A stretch of DNA of 64,000 nt from Ficedula albicollis (taxonomy: Eukaryota > Chordata > Aves > Passeriformes > Muscicapidae), in contig NC_021681.1 of the NCBI RefSeq assembly GCF_000247815.1, positions 9,674,567 through 9,738,566 of the forward strand, given 5' to 3'. A program made the position numbers and the translations under genes. Of this stretch, positions 14,873-35,684 are shown one piece after another (positions within the stretch are counted from its first letter, which is position 1; each line of letters begins with the position of its first letter). The notes under the pieces were generated by a model that did no database searches, was not told the DNA's origin, and saw only the letters and a list, made by a program, of their open reading frames with translations.

Positions 14873-16657
14873 CGACTAAAGTAATTAATACTGTTAGAAT
14901 GCACAGAAAGCTAGAATGACATAGAGGTTTCATCCTGTGGCAGGGAGGAATCTTAAGCATTTACTTGCTGAGCAAAAATTTCTTAAGTTCCTGAGCTAGA
15001 GCTAGCTAAGCAGACAGGCTGCACAGGAACATTAGATGCTTGTGCCTGACTCTGTAAAGAGACCAAAATTCAGATCAGGTCAGTATCCAGGAAGTGTCAG
15101 GATTCCCTTTTGCAGGTAACATATTAGATAAAAGGAGAGCTGTGCAATTGGCTTGCATGCTCTAATAATGAAAGGCAAATTTTCTAATTCATTAATGAAG
15201 CCAAGAAAGAAAAATTCATTAATAAAAATGTTTTTCATACAGATAGTTAAACCATAGACAAAATAGCCAGGAAAGAATTAATTTTCACTTCAAATTTGAA
15301 ATTGATATTTTTATGTTCATATACAAAAGGGAGGGTTTCTGTCCCCAGTTTCCACAATCCATATTCTTTACTAAATTTTCATTTTCTGACTAACATTTAC
15401 TACTGAATCTGGATAAAAACATACTCTTTAGAAGAAGCTGAAGTGTTCAGAAAATGGAAAAACCTTACATCCAAACTCCTGAAAGAGTTCAAATGCTGTT
15501 TTTCAGCACAAAACTTGACAGAAGAGTGTTGACAAGTTTAATATAGTCAGGACTTCCATGAAAGATTGATGTTTTTGAAGAGAAGCTTTGAAACGTAAGG
15601 TCATGAACTTTCTAGAAATGCATTTTTCTTGAAATGTCTCTATACTTCAGCTCTTTTGACTCACTCTTGCCTTATGATTTCTTGCCATACTGTGTTAGGG
15701 TGTGTGCAGGACCCATCAAACCATTCTGTCCTCATTCAAAGATCAGGGGTGTATTTTAAGAACCTGAATAACAGAATGAGCGAGAGGTGCAATGAATGGG
15801 GCTGAGAAGGAAAGCCTTTAAGTGAGAGTTGGCACCATCCCTTCAAATCAAATGCCAGGTGACAGTTGGGCCACCTTTACAGGGACTGATTGCCACAGTT
15901 TCACTACAGGTTTCATTAACAGTGTTTTCTTTGATCATTATGGAATTTAGGGTGGGCATGGCAGTCTGTGCTTATGTGCAATGCGTGTTGCTAATTAGTC
16001 CAAGGTTTGTGGCAGTGAAACCAAAGTTTCACAAGCCTGGACTCTCAGACTTTTTGGGCTAGGGTTCTTCCTTTTCCTGTCTGCTGCAGTCATAGACTTT
16101 GTTCATACCCACCTATGGGTATGAAACGTATGTGCACACATTTAGTTTTTTAACTGAAAGCACAGCCTGGATTATCAGCAGATCTGGGTGCACAAACTTT
16201 GGAAGTGTTTACAGCTCGCCATGATCAGCTATTCCACACATCCACATGCATCAGCATGGCTGGCTAGTCCCAGCTAATAACTGCTGGAAGCAAAACCCTT
16301 TCCCTGTTGAAGTTAATAACAGAATTCCCTTTGACATGCTGTAATTAAGTTTTTTTGCCCAAACAGGCACCAGAGGACACAGGCTTCTGTGTAGGTTTTT
16401 CTAAGTGCAAGTCACCAATTTCCAGCATTCCAAGGTCTGAAAGTAGAATGATAACAAAAGAAAAATGCCGTGAATGTCAGATAATAACGTGTTCTGTTTA
16501 ATTATGTAATTGTGACTAGTCTGAATTAAGTAGAAAGCTTGTTAATAGACTGCCATTTGATGTAATGTTGAGAGTCCCAGGACACTGTTTTTATTTGCTT
16601 TAGAAGTACATCTGTACAGTGCATATCTTCCAGATGTGGCCTGCTTGGTCAGATGAT

Positions 16658-16773
16658 GGGGCTGTGATGTGATTTGCAGCAGAATAGGCCCACTTAAAAG
16701 ATTAAGACTGAATGAGGGGCTGTGATGTGATTTGCAGCAGAATAGGCACACTTAAAAGATTAAGCAAAGACTG
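16658..16773. repeat. 58-bp tandem duplication
   Basis: GGGGCTGTGATGTGATTTGC starts at 16658 and again at 16716. The copies differ by AGGCCCAC versus AGGCACAC and a short insertion near the end. Confidence 0.9.
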
Positions 16774-16861
16774 AATGGTTTAGAAATGATGGCCCTGTTG
16801 GAAACAGGTGATTGTCATCACTTCTGTAATATATGCCAAAATATGATCATCTTGGATCAAC

Positions 16862-17002
16862 CATAGGATCATAGAATTAAGGGTGGAACAGACCTCTAAG
16901 ATCATTAGTTGCAAATGTCAGCCCAGCACCACCACCGTACTCAACATTAAATTATGTCCTCAATTGCCATATCCACACATTTTTGAACAATTCCAGGGAT
17001 GG
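16862..17002 (-). mobile_element. CR1 LINE fragment, minus orientation
   Basis: CATAGGATCATAGAATTAAG, then a degraded GGTGGAACAGACCTCTAAGATCAT and, further on, CAATTCCAGGGATGG match the reverse complement of the CR1 3' region. It is clearly more diverged than the copy at 9.5 kb, so it is older. It ends without a clear 5' limit. Confidence 0.75.
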
Positions 17003-17418
17003 AAAATGTCTCTTCTTATTTAATAGTAAAAACAGATGTTCCTTTATTTTAATCAATATACAACAGGATTTTTTCTCTTACCATTGGACATCAAATAATG
17101 TTGAATATGTCTTACAGTGATGATTTTTTAAAAATTTGTCAGCTGAAGTTTATTGGAACTTAAAGAATTCTGTTCTATTTTTTCAACCAGATCATAGCTT
17201 TCATAATTTTCGTTGAATTTTTTCATTCTAAAGGCTTGGTTGGTAAATCTACGGTATAAATATTTTGCTATAAATCTATCCCTTCTGTTATTAGTCTTCA
17301 GTTAGTTGTATTGTGGCTTTTTCTTTTCCTGTCTTGTTTTCCTAAGCAGGACTGCACACTTACCAGGTTTGGGACAGCCACAGAAAATCAACTAAATACA
17401 TTCTCTTCAGCAATCCCT

Positions 17419-17630
17419 CTTCCCCTCCCTTGGCTGTCTGTAGCAGGCCGATGTGATCTCCACTGAATTTCACCACATAAACCAAAAAACTCCTACACTG
17501 CTCACTCTTCCCCTCCCTTGGCTGTCTGTAGCAGGCTGATGAGATCTCCACTGGATTTCACCACATAAACCAAAAAACCTCTACACTGCTCGTTTCACCA
17601 CATAAACCAAAAAACTCCTACACTGCTCAC
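17419..17630. repeat. 88-bp tandem repeat with a third 37-bp partial copy
   Basis: CTTCCCCTCCCTTGGCTGTC starts at 17419 and 17507. A partial third copy of the TTTCACCACATAAACC part starts at 17593. The partial copy shares ACTCCTACAC with copy 1, not the CCTCTACAC of copy 2, which indicates it derived from copy 1 or before copy 2 diverged. Confidence 0.9.
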
Positions 17631-20600
17631 AGGAAAGTGTCCCATGAACACCAAGAAGCAGCTCAGCCATGTCTTCCCTAAATGTTAGATGTTTGTGACA
17701 CTTTCAGGCTTTCTATTGATTTTCATGGAACTAGGTCAGAGCTGCTTTTAATTGAACAAGCTGGCTGCTGCAACTCTCACTTAACTGTAATAAAGGGGTA
17801 TTAAAAATTGATATGCAAAGCAAACTTCTGCTTAATTAGCAAGCAGATGAAGTCAGAATAGACAAACCACTATAGTTAATAAAGATGAGGATATAGATTT
17901 TACTGACAGTATAATATGCTCTTTTTTTTTCTTTTAATAGTTGAAACACTGAGCATTATCCCTATTTCTTGCATGCGATATTAATAGCTAGTTATTTTTC
18001 TTTGGAGGAGGTTGGGATAAATTTACAACTCAGATGAGATAAACACCACACATCAGGAAATCCATTAAAAGGCGGCTCTAATTTTCAGATGTGTAGTAAA
18101 GGTAAATAAAAGCCCTGGGGTGCAGATGGAAGAAACTCTGGGATTCTCTGAAAGGTTTAGTACTGCTCTGCATGCAGTGCCTGTGGAAGGGGTCAGGCAG
18201 AAAGGGCACGGACTGCTGAGGTGCCCTGGTGAGTGGCAGAAGGGACACTGGTGCAGCTGTGCCTGGGGCATGTCTAAGGAGCACTGAACATCACACACAC
18301 GTGCTGCTGCAGTCTCACCCTGCACCTGCACCCCTCCAGGTGTGCCCTTGCAGTGCTCTGTGCTCCTGCTCCCTCAGCCAGGGCACACCTGCCCTGAGGC
18401 CAGACGAGGAGAGGTTGGATATATCGAGGCTGGAGGAGATCAGGAGTTCTGCCCCTCATCTAAATCCCATCCCAAATGACTTTGCTTTGCACCTGTATGT
18501 GAGTGCTGAATTTTAGACCATTTGCTTCCCCCAGTATGAGAGTTCTGCCTAGAGTGATATATTATTTATTTAGGGTTATAACAAACACAAAGAAACAAAA
18601 GGAATAAATTAATAATGTATGGATTAGTTTATACATTTCTGCTCACAGCTGAGAGAGATGGCAAAGAGCAATCTTCGTTTGAAGGTCCTTAAGACAATTG
18701 CTTTTCTTTCTTCCCCCAAAACCCCAAGCAGTGATAACGGTTCTGCCATTTATCCCTTGGCATTGCACTAAGAAGCCACCTGGACCTGAAATTAATTTGT
18801 GTTTAAGAGCAGAGTGGCAGAGTGGCCACAGAGTTATACACATTTGAATGATAGCTTTTTGGCTAAGATGTTATCTGTAGCTGTAATTTCAGTTTTTTAG
18901 GTCCAAGTTACAACTGACTCAGTTTATTTCTTACTTCCTTTAGCATTGCCAGGTTTTATAGTACCACAGCCCACGTGCCAGCCTTGCCTAGTGCACAGCT
19001 AGCTATTAGGGCACCTTTCCTGGAGGGGAGATTGTACATGCGAATTATTTGTAAAATATCTATTTTACAAGAGATTTTAACCGTCTTATACTTTAAATGG
19101 AAAAATCTGAGATTCAGGTGAAATAAATAAGAAAAATGCATATCTTTAAATATTGAAATACAATGACAGCTGAAAGTGCTCGAAACATTTGAGTGCCTTT
19201 ATGGCAGTTTAACCAACTGTGTCCATAAATATTTAAAGCAGTGAATTATTTCTTGAAATTTACATTTTTATGTACCATTTTGGTGGAAGAAGTATTGAAC
19301 AATAAAGATGCTTTCCATAACAATTTCAGCTTTTCAAAAACAAGCATTTGACTGTGAAAAGATTTTCTGGTGGCCACCATATGATTCAGTGAGCTCTTAG
19401 CATAATACTGAGCTTTGATGTTTCCTCCAAATTAAGGTTTTAAAAGCACAAGATAACTTAGATCCAACCTATGTTTCTCCACTTCCCAAATAAAAAAGAA
19501 TTTAAAAAGCTATACAGCAGCTACTGTTACCTTTCAGCTGTGTCTCTGTATGCACAGATATATGTGACTGGTAAGAGTTCCTGTTTTCAGGATAGGATCA
19601 ATAGGGATAAAGTGGCCATTTAAATCCTGCTGTAGCTGTTATAATGGTTACCCTGTGTTAAATATCCTGGTTTGCTTCTCAGTGGATGATAAGGTCCCAC
19701 AGGTAACATAGCCAGCAGCTACAGGCATGTTCTGCTCTCTGCCAATGCCTTCTGCCAGGCTGCAGGAGCCAAAACATGGAGCAGGGAATGTGCTCTTATG
19801 AGACACAATCATTTGTGCCATTTAGCTTTCTCCACGGAGCTACATTTGCAGCAAGGAGTAGATGACAAGATAAAAGCATCCAAGTGGCTGAGACAGTCAA
19901 CAAATGTGCCAGTGATGGGCTGAGACCTGGCAGAGGAGCATTCTGTATTTCTAGAGCTGTCCTGGGCACATTGGAACTTAAGTGCTCCTTCAGTCAACCA
20001 AGAAGTAGCAGAGTGATTTTTAATATTTTTTTAATTGAGTTTGAGTATGATTCACATTGAAATTTATTAAAGGAGCTGAAGTTATTCTAAAATTTTCCCT
20101 AAAATATTTGAGGCAATAATTTTCTTTTTGATTTTTTTCTGTTTTTATAAGTGAGCTGGAAAGTAATATTACAGAAAACTACATAAAACACTGACATGTT
20201 GTTTTCTGTCTGTGTATCGTTGTTACTGATAATGATCACCAAATAATAATGATTCAGGCCCAGTGATGGGTTACATGACATTATAATCTGTTTCAATCTG
20301 CTTTTCATTTTTAGGATATATGACTTCTCAGATAAACTGTGAACTGAAAATCCCCAAGAAGGAATAGTGGAATGTAAATTTGCAAAGTCTAGACAGCCAG
20401 CTGAAAACTGATTTTCTACACCTTATAAAGAACTAGACTATAAACCAAATCTTTATTTAGTCTGAATAGTTCCACAGTTTCCAGCTGTTTGCAGAGAACT
20501 GCTGTGCTTTGATTCAGCAGACAATAAAACTAAGAATGCACAGATCTTTTTTATCAGGCAACAAGTACAAATGCTTCTCTGCTAAGTAAACTGAAGTAGA

Positions 20601-21520
20601 TAAATCCTTAGCTACACACTCAGCCAGAGCATTTCCACTGTGACAAGAGCTGACTGCATGTGTGTGAAATTTCAAGGGATGGTGTTCAAGTAGTGTCAAT
20701 GAGGCACACACAGAGAAGGTTTTCACTAAGGTAGTCACAGCATTCCCAGGAGCATCTGGATGACATAGTAAATTAACTCTATTGAATGATGTGCTAATTT
20801 GGTAGGGCACTTGCAGGGCCCAATCCTTACTTTCTAAAACCACATTCTAGCCTTCTGGCTTTCTCTTCATTTTGCTGTGAAGAATAAACTGCAATCTAAA
20901 CACCATCCTGTAGTAGTGGGAAAGAGGATTGTGAGCATTTCCAAATAATTTTAAAACTTTTTTTTTTTTATGTTTCCTTTTCCCAGAAAAGTAGTATGTT
21001 AAAGAAGTGAATGCTATTGGTGTGAAGGAAAAAAAAATAACATATGATTGCATGCATCTGTTATGTGAAAAAACAAATCAGTATTTTTGATAGCTCGATG
21101 CTGTCAACTGAAACAGTTCTAATCCTGGTAATAATTTGGGCACTCCCTCTCTTCTCACAGCTCTTTGTATTAGCAGGTCTCTCTATGCAGTCACAGACAG
21201 ATAGATCTGTCACAGACGTCTCATAGCAAAGGTCCCTGAAAGACAGATGCCATGTTATATTGATACAGACTGCTATTCAACCTTGTACCCTGCTGGGGTT
21301 GCCAGCTAGGAAAAACAAACACTTTGGATTTTCACTGCAGTGTCTTTTTGCATACACTAAAGTAGGTAGGTGACCTAGAAGTTCATGGAAGAGGTTTGAG
21401 TTTTGAAGGTCTTTGTCACATAAAATGTCACTGAATCTTATTTACGACTGCCAGCTCGGGGTCGTTTAATCATTTTCTCATGCAGTGTTACTACTTGAAG
21501 GCTGTGGTAAGACATCCTCA

Positions 21521-21702
21521 ACATTACGTTTTACTATTAACCAATAATAATTAGTGAAATACGCCGGTGATTACATATTACACTGCATAGCCAGTTAGAT
21601 ATCTTTTACACACATTACGTTTTACTATTAACCAATAATAATTAATGAAATACGCCGGTGATTACATATTGCACTGCATAGCCAGTTAGATATCTTTTAC
21701 AC
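21521..21702. repeat. 91-bp tandem duplication
   Basis: ACATTACGTTTTACTATTAA begins at 21521 and 21612. The copies differ at a few positions only (AATTAGTG versus AATTAATG, ATTACACTG versus ATTGCACTG). The unit holds a CCAATAATAATTA core and CGCCGG, an uncommon CpG-containing word in this AT-rich intron. Confidence 0.9.
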
Positions 21703-23120
21703 ATTTCCTGTATGATGTTTCATTGAGGAAACCCCAGGCTGACTGTGCTGTTAATCATTAAGGTCACCTGCAGACTGGAATGTCAAAGAACCCATTACAA
21801 GGTGAGATTTTGTCACTGTTGTGTGTAGGTGGTGTCTCTACCCATCACAGATGTCTAACAGTGCATCCTCCTGTGGGGTATTGAGCCACAGGCAAATCAC
21901 AGTCATTTGAATGTGGTGCTTTCTGGGACTGCATCATCTGAGTGGTGATCCCTGTTGAACAGTCCCAGTCCCTGGCCATGGAGATGACTGAGAGGGGAAG
22001 TGGCAACTCAGACTGTCAGTCCTGCCCTGCCATTCAGCATGGGCCCCTCAGGGAACTGCTGGCATCTCCTGCCTCTCAATGGCTCCTGGCGTTTTCTCTT
22101 TGCTTGGTTCTCTCAAACCCTCCAAAGTCCCTTGAAGCCACTAAAAGTTTTTTGAGATAGAGCTCAAGGGAAGATTGTTATCTCTATCAACTGTGGGTTC
22201 CAAGGCTGTAGAGACATACAGAAATTAAGATACATCAGGGGGTTGATTAATAAATCTGTGTGACTAGAACGGAGAGTATCATGTAGGGATCTCTTTGAGT
22301 TTGAGATATAAAATTCGAAACTGAGAACTGATTTTTTTTTTTTTCAAAAGGAGGTAAACAGCAGCTTTGAATAACTGAGTAGCACAGTAATTATCTCTTC
22401 CAACTAAAGAGCAATCTAGTGTTTCTTCTGTATCCAGTTTTCCACGTGAATTTTTCACAGCTACAGATGGGAAAGAGCAGGAATTAATTCTTTCTACATG
22501 CATTGCTCAACCTGCAAGAAAAGAAATTAGGGTCTTGAGAAAAGAACAGATAACACCAACCATGAAGAAAGCAGACATCACTGCTTCACTTGAGAAAATC
22601 ATTCAACTGTTTTGAATTGCTCCTCTTTTCATTGACTTGTGGTGTTGCAAGCAGAAAGTAATTTTCTGACTCCAAGGATTTTCCAACCAAGTGCAATTTC
22701 ATTCCCTAGGTTATGGTGCTGGGCACACCCAAGATGGATATGTGCTCTTTTGTTTTCTGGATTATGTGCTTTTATTAGATCTTATGAGAAGTACAGATAT
22801 GTTGCTTGCACAATATTGCCTTAGGAGAGAGCTTCCTTAGAAAGCGCCTGAAGAACTTATTCCCGATGAAATGACAACTGAAAAGATTTCAAGTATTTCT
22901 ATAAATTGTTAATAAGCCACACTTTGGTAGGCAGCCATTTTCAAAATTATTTTTCTGGCATATAAAAGTTGTAACAGAAATGTTACATTTTATCCATCTG
23001 CTGCATGGTGTGTGCTTTTAATAATTAAAATGTGTATTGAAACCTATGTAAACTACAGAGTTTTGGCCTAGATAGTAAAACCATGCTATAAATTGCCCTT
23101 AAAGGATTTATGATTTATAG

Positions 23121-30965
<7,845 letters not shown>

Positions 30966-31261
30966 TGACTCCATGTGCTGCAACATGCCAAATGTCCCCA
31001 CCTCTCTGTCTGTCATTTGTTACAGTAAATGGTTTTTTTGGTTTATCTCTTTATTTTCTGTGCGTGTGCGTGCATCTGTGTGTGCGCATCTCTCATTGGC
31101 AATGAAATTCCACTGGCCACAGCCAGCAGAATTTTCTTTGCTCTTAATTCTTTGTATCTTTTTCTGTCTTCATTCTGTAATATAAATGTAGTAAAACTGT
31201 ACTGTATGTACTGGCTGGGTTTTTTATTTTTTCATGTTTTCTGTACTTTTTTACTGTCTTA

Positions 31262-31286
31262 AAATTTATCAAACTTTGATAAATTT
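31262..31286. repeat. Perfect 12-bp inverted repeat, 1-base centre
   Basis: AAATTTATCAAA, C, TTTGATAAATTT form an exact palindrome about 320 bases downstream of the 104-nt exon. The function is unknown; at this AT content it may be fortuitous. Confidence 0.85.
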
Positions 31287-33395
31287 AATCTATGTTTTTA
31301 TGTAAATTTCTTTTAAATGTCTTGTCTAGAGCACTTACACCAATGTTGTCAATGACTTGTACATACTTGACTTCTGCCCAGTTGTACTTTAATATTTGTG
31401 CCAGTCTCATATTTGGTTGGAGCTTAATGCATGATTGTATTACACTGTGATTTATCACTGTCCTGAAAACTGCTCTTACAGCAAGTGATTTTGTTTAGTT
31501 GAGGCAGCTAGACTCTCTTCAGCTACAGACCATGTAATGCTTACAGGACTATTAAATAGCCCACTGTAGTTATATTTATTGTACATTGTTAGGAATCAAA
31601 AAAAAACAAATCAAAGGAGCAACATCTCCTTTTATCTTAAACAGAGATACTTTTTTGTCCTCTTCAGAAACAAAACTGCCATATAGGAAAAAATGAGTGT
31701 TTGGGTTTGGCAAATTTCTCCAATAGAGAGAAAATGGAAAAGAAATAAAGACATGGGAAACCTATACTTACCTTTATTTTATATGCTAATACTGATATTG
31801 TAACATTTTGTTGCACAGACCTGTATTATTAGTTTGACAGAACTCAGAATTGCTGAGAGGAGCAATTGAAAGAAGAGGTTTTGCTTAAACATCATGTGAA
31901 TGGCTTCTGTCAAAGCACTGTGGCACTGCATCGCTGGTGTGTACGTGTGGGCTGCCTGTGCACAAGGAGTCAGGAACACAGATGGATTTACGTGCACATG
32001 CATATATGTATGCACACACAGGCACCCTTATTTTGGTGGAGAACTTTTGACTGGCTTTCAGGGAGTTAGTCCCCAAAATCCCATTGAATATCACTGAGGT
32101 TTGAGTGGAAATCTCCCTGAGCACTGCTTTGCAATAATCACATATTTGTGTTTGTATCTTGGTGAGTTGCTCCAATAATTTCTTGACCAAAGCAAAGACT
32201 GCAAGAGTAAGGTTGATTTACTCACTCCAGACAGCCAGCAACTTGTTAGGAAGGTTATATTTGGATAGCCAAGTCTGACAGGGTACAGCTCTGTAACCTG
32301 TATGAACTGGTATGATTGCACTACTTCTGAGCGCTGTCAGACATGAAGACTGAGAGAACCCTGCACATTTCTAAAGCATATTTTACATAAGCAAATCAAA
32401 TCCACAATGGAGATTCAAAATGACAGCCCATTTAAATAACACATCAAGTGTTCCTTCATCCAAGGAAGAAATTAGGGTAATTGTACTTCCAAAGGTTTTC
32501 AGTGTCCCAGTGTTCATATAGTATATATTTTTGATTAAATGGGTCTTACAGCACTCATGATGCTTTGCTGTTTACTCAGTGGCAAAGGCACCTTGGGTGT
32601 TTTGAAGGGATTTTAGCCTGTCAGTTTATACTAAGAACTAAACAATAAGCCTTGAAAGCAGAAGCTGATGTGATAGAAGAGATAATAAGCCTCTTAGAAG
32701 CTGTGGCCAGGGTTCACTGAAACCGTGGAGGGAAAAATTCACCTCAATTCATACAGAAGAAAGGAACAAAGATGATAAGAGGAATTTTCAAGTGACTGTA
32801 GGAGGGTGATCTTGTTAATTGAATAATGTATGATATGGTCATGACTTCATGAAAAACAAGAAAAACTAGTACAAGCTTTCTCTCCCTAAGTCTTCCCTTC
32901 CAGCTGACAATCTCTTACTGTCCATCTATTATGTTGCAATTTACTATGATAGCATAGTTTTTTAAGCTGTGGATTTGACCCTGATTTCAGAGGAATGACA
33001 AAAGTCTAATCTCCATGGCAGATACAAGCAACGATTGCTCTTTCAACACCTATTCTATCTTAATGTGCAAATAATGGATGACGGTGAAAAGTGTTTCCAA
33101 CAGCTGGGCTGTTAGCCCATTCTCAGTCTGCTGGGTTGTGGCATACAGGGTATCTATTTTTGTGTGCTGTGGTTATTGATTGTATTGATACTGCTTTCCT
33201 TAAAAACATCATAATGAGCAGTTAGACTTTACAAAAGATTGAGGAGAGGTGTTATCCGCCTCTTTGTTGATCAGATGGGCACAGCTGACAGGACACATTC
33301 AAACAGGAATCTAGGAAAGGGCAGATTACTGTTAATTGCTTTTCTCAAATCTTCATGGATCCCAGACTGGTGTTTTTCAAAATACTTTATCTGGG

Positions 33396-33410
33396 AAAAA
33401 AAAAAAAAAA
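33396..33410 (+). repeat. A15 homopolymer
   Basis: A run of 15 A flanked by CTGGG and GACAG, with no retroposon body recognisable upstream. Confidence 0.9.
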
Positions 33411-34299
33411 GACAGATTTGCAGCTGAGTTCTCAAAACCCATCATTTTTAATATAATTGTTCAAAGAAGTGGTGACTATACTTAGTAATTAAAAATAGAT
33501 CTGATCTAAGGAAACCTATATTATCATTCCAATAATATATTAGATAATTATGTAACTATTGTCATTTAACTCCCCTATGCCTTATTTTCTTATTTGTTGT
33601 TTGCTTATTGATGTAGGAATTGTGAGGATTAATCAGCTAGTATTCACAAAATGTATCAATGCTATATTGATGGGAAGCAATAGAGGTATCACCTAAAAAT
33701 AAGAAGAAAGGGCTTGTAAGCAGAGATTAATTATGTGGCTGGTCTCTGATGGAGAACACTAAAAATTCTGTAGTGTGGTGGCAGCCAGCATTTACCAACA
33801 TGCTGAGTCAGATTGAGAGCCTGCCTTCTGTCCTAAATTCTGGGAAATGGTTAGGGCATTTGGAAAGAGCTGGTTGCGGGAATCAACCTTGGATGAAGGC
33901 ATGAATTGCCTCAATTTAAACTGAAAGATAAATATAAATTTATTCTGGAATTGACGCTATTGATTGTGAAAGAACAAAATTTAAGAAATTAAGAAAATAG
34001 CAGAGGAAGTCAGGTGGGAAGTTTGGAACTGTAATAATGGCAGAAGCATAGAATATTTTTGAGCTACAACAGCGGCACATAGCTGTATTTCCTAAATGCA
34101 TATCTTAATTAAAATATCCTACAGAGAGGAGTATAAGTAGCAGAGAAGAATTCTGCATAGAAGGTATTGTCTTTAAAGAAAGGGAAGAAGGAAAGAAGTA
34201 AATCTTAAACATGTAGAAGCAGGCCATCCTCCAGTGCTGAAAGACAAACAGCAGGGAAGGTGACCAGACTGTCTGAACAGAGCTTTTTGCTGGGACTCA

Positions 34300-34640
34300 G
34301 GAAAAGAGAGTTTATGAAAGTTGGAAGAAGGAACAGGAAACTCAGGAGAACAAGGGTGTCATGACGTTATGGAGGGAGAAAATTAGAAGGACCAAATCTC
34401 AACTAGCACTTAATCTGTCTATTGTCTACTGTCATAAAAGACAATAAAAATGTTTCTATAGATATATTAACAGCAAAAGGAAATCTAAGGAGAATCTCCA
34501 CCCTCTTTTTGGATAGCAGAGAGAGCATAATGACAAAATATGAGGAAAAAGCTGAGGTACTTAATGCCTTCTTTGCCTTAGAATTCAATAATAAGACCAG
34601 CTGTTCTCTGGATAACAGCCCCCTGAGCTGGAAGATGGAC
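34300..34640 (+). mobile_element. CR1 LINE internal fragment (ORF2 region), degraded
   Basis: The + strand reads VIKDNKN, then TKYEEKAEVLNAFFALEFNNK, matching the linker between endonuclease and reverse transcriptase of CR1 ORF2 (family pattern VKDNKKxFYKYI...EKAELLNAFFASVF). Upstream, TATGGAGGGAGAAAATTAGA is also CR1-like. Frames are interrupted and no catalytic motif remains, so this is a dead relic. It is the only internal CR1 piece I recognise; the others are 3' ends. Confidence 0.75.
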
Positions 34641-35645
34641 ACAGGGAGCAGAAGTGTGTGAATAACATTAGAGATAGCAAAATCCATCTGTATTCGGCCT
34701 TTATATGGAAATGAAAACAAGCAACTCTCTTTTGTAGCCATCTAAGTGGACAGAGAGCAGTAGAATAAACTGCTTTGTGAGGTTTATAAAGTACAATAAA
34801 CAAGGTCCACAGATACCCCAGTAAATAACTCCTCACCCATTTTGCTGGAGCCTCTCTGCTGGTGCCTGAGACTTCTGTAGCAGCCATGGTCAAGGGTTTC
34901 ACCCTGCAGTGGTAAATGCTCAGTCCTGCCACGGGACAGCCACAGGGAACAAACCTGTTCACTTGCGTAAAGCAAGCAGGATTTGGAGTCACAGGTATCA
35001 CTGCTGTGCAGTGCTGTTTCCCTGCCGTCCTATCCTCCTGCACATCTTCACCGCAGGGTAACAAAGGATTGCATTCCATCGATGAGCTCAGACATCCCTG
35101 TGGCACACAGGGTATGTGTGCACTGAGCATGTCTGTCACAAAAGAAGAAAACGTTTCAAGCAGGCTGTGGAAGTCCCTCTGCTGGAGAGGAGAACGTCCT
35201 GCATGCAGAGTTTTAATGTACATAAAATCCTCTCTGTGTCACTGCTATGCCTCTCTGAAACAGTCTTCAGGACAGAAAAACCCCACTGATTTCTATTTTA
35301 ATGAAAAAAAGATCATATAAACACCTTGAGATTTTTTTTTTTCCTGCGAATGAACTTCACAAAGTGAGGTTTGTTTTCATTAATTTGTAGATAGTAATTG
35401 GAAAATCCCATGTACTAAGCTGCATAGCAGCACAAGAGTGCACGTTTTTAAGATCCATGGTGTGAAGAAAAACACTCTCTGAAAAAAATAAAAAAAAAAC
35501 AACAAACTACTGATAGCTCGAGTTTCATATTTTAGCTTGCCTGCAAAGCAGAGCCTATTTTCAGACAGCTTTCTACAAAACTGTGTTCCTTATCTGAAAA
35601 TGTGCTGCCTCTCTTCATGCTGCCTGTTAGTTTCTTGCTTTTCAG

Positions 35646-35684
35646 CGGCCAGACAGCACTGTCCTTTCCTCTTGCCTCCTCAAG
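35646..35684 (+). other. NYAP2: Candidate 39-nt in-frame cassette exon in NYAP2
   Basis: A good acceptor (TTAGTTTCTTGCTTTTCAG) and donor (CTCAAG|GTATGT) bound 39 bases reading RPDSTVLSSCLLK without a stop. The neighbouring NYAP2 exons end and start in phase 0, so inclusion would add 13 residues in frame. Upstream, TGCTGCC occurs twice around CTCTTC (35603-35624), resembling the UGC and CU-rich elements used by SRRM4 and PTBP1 at neuronal microexons. This is inference from signals only; I do not know a NYAP2 isoform with this insert. Confidence 0.25.

Noticed and set aside
17419..17630. Direct repeats that might suggest a CRISPR-like array
   Set aside because: Only two full copies adjoin without unique spacers; vertebrate intron with a tandem duplication.
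34585..35223. 212-codon minus-strand frame, the longest outside the exons and the C run
   Set aside because: It partly overlaps the antisense of a CR1 relic; no domain, irregular composition, no promoter or splice evidence.
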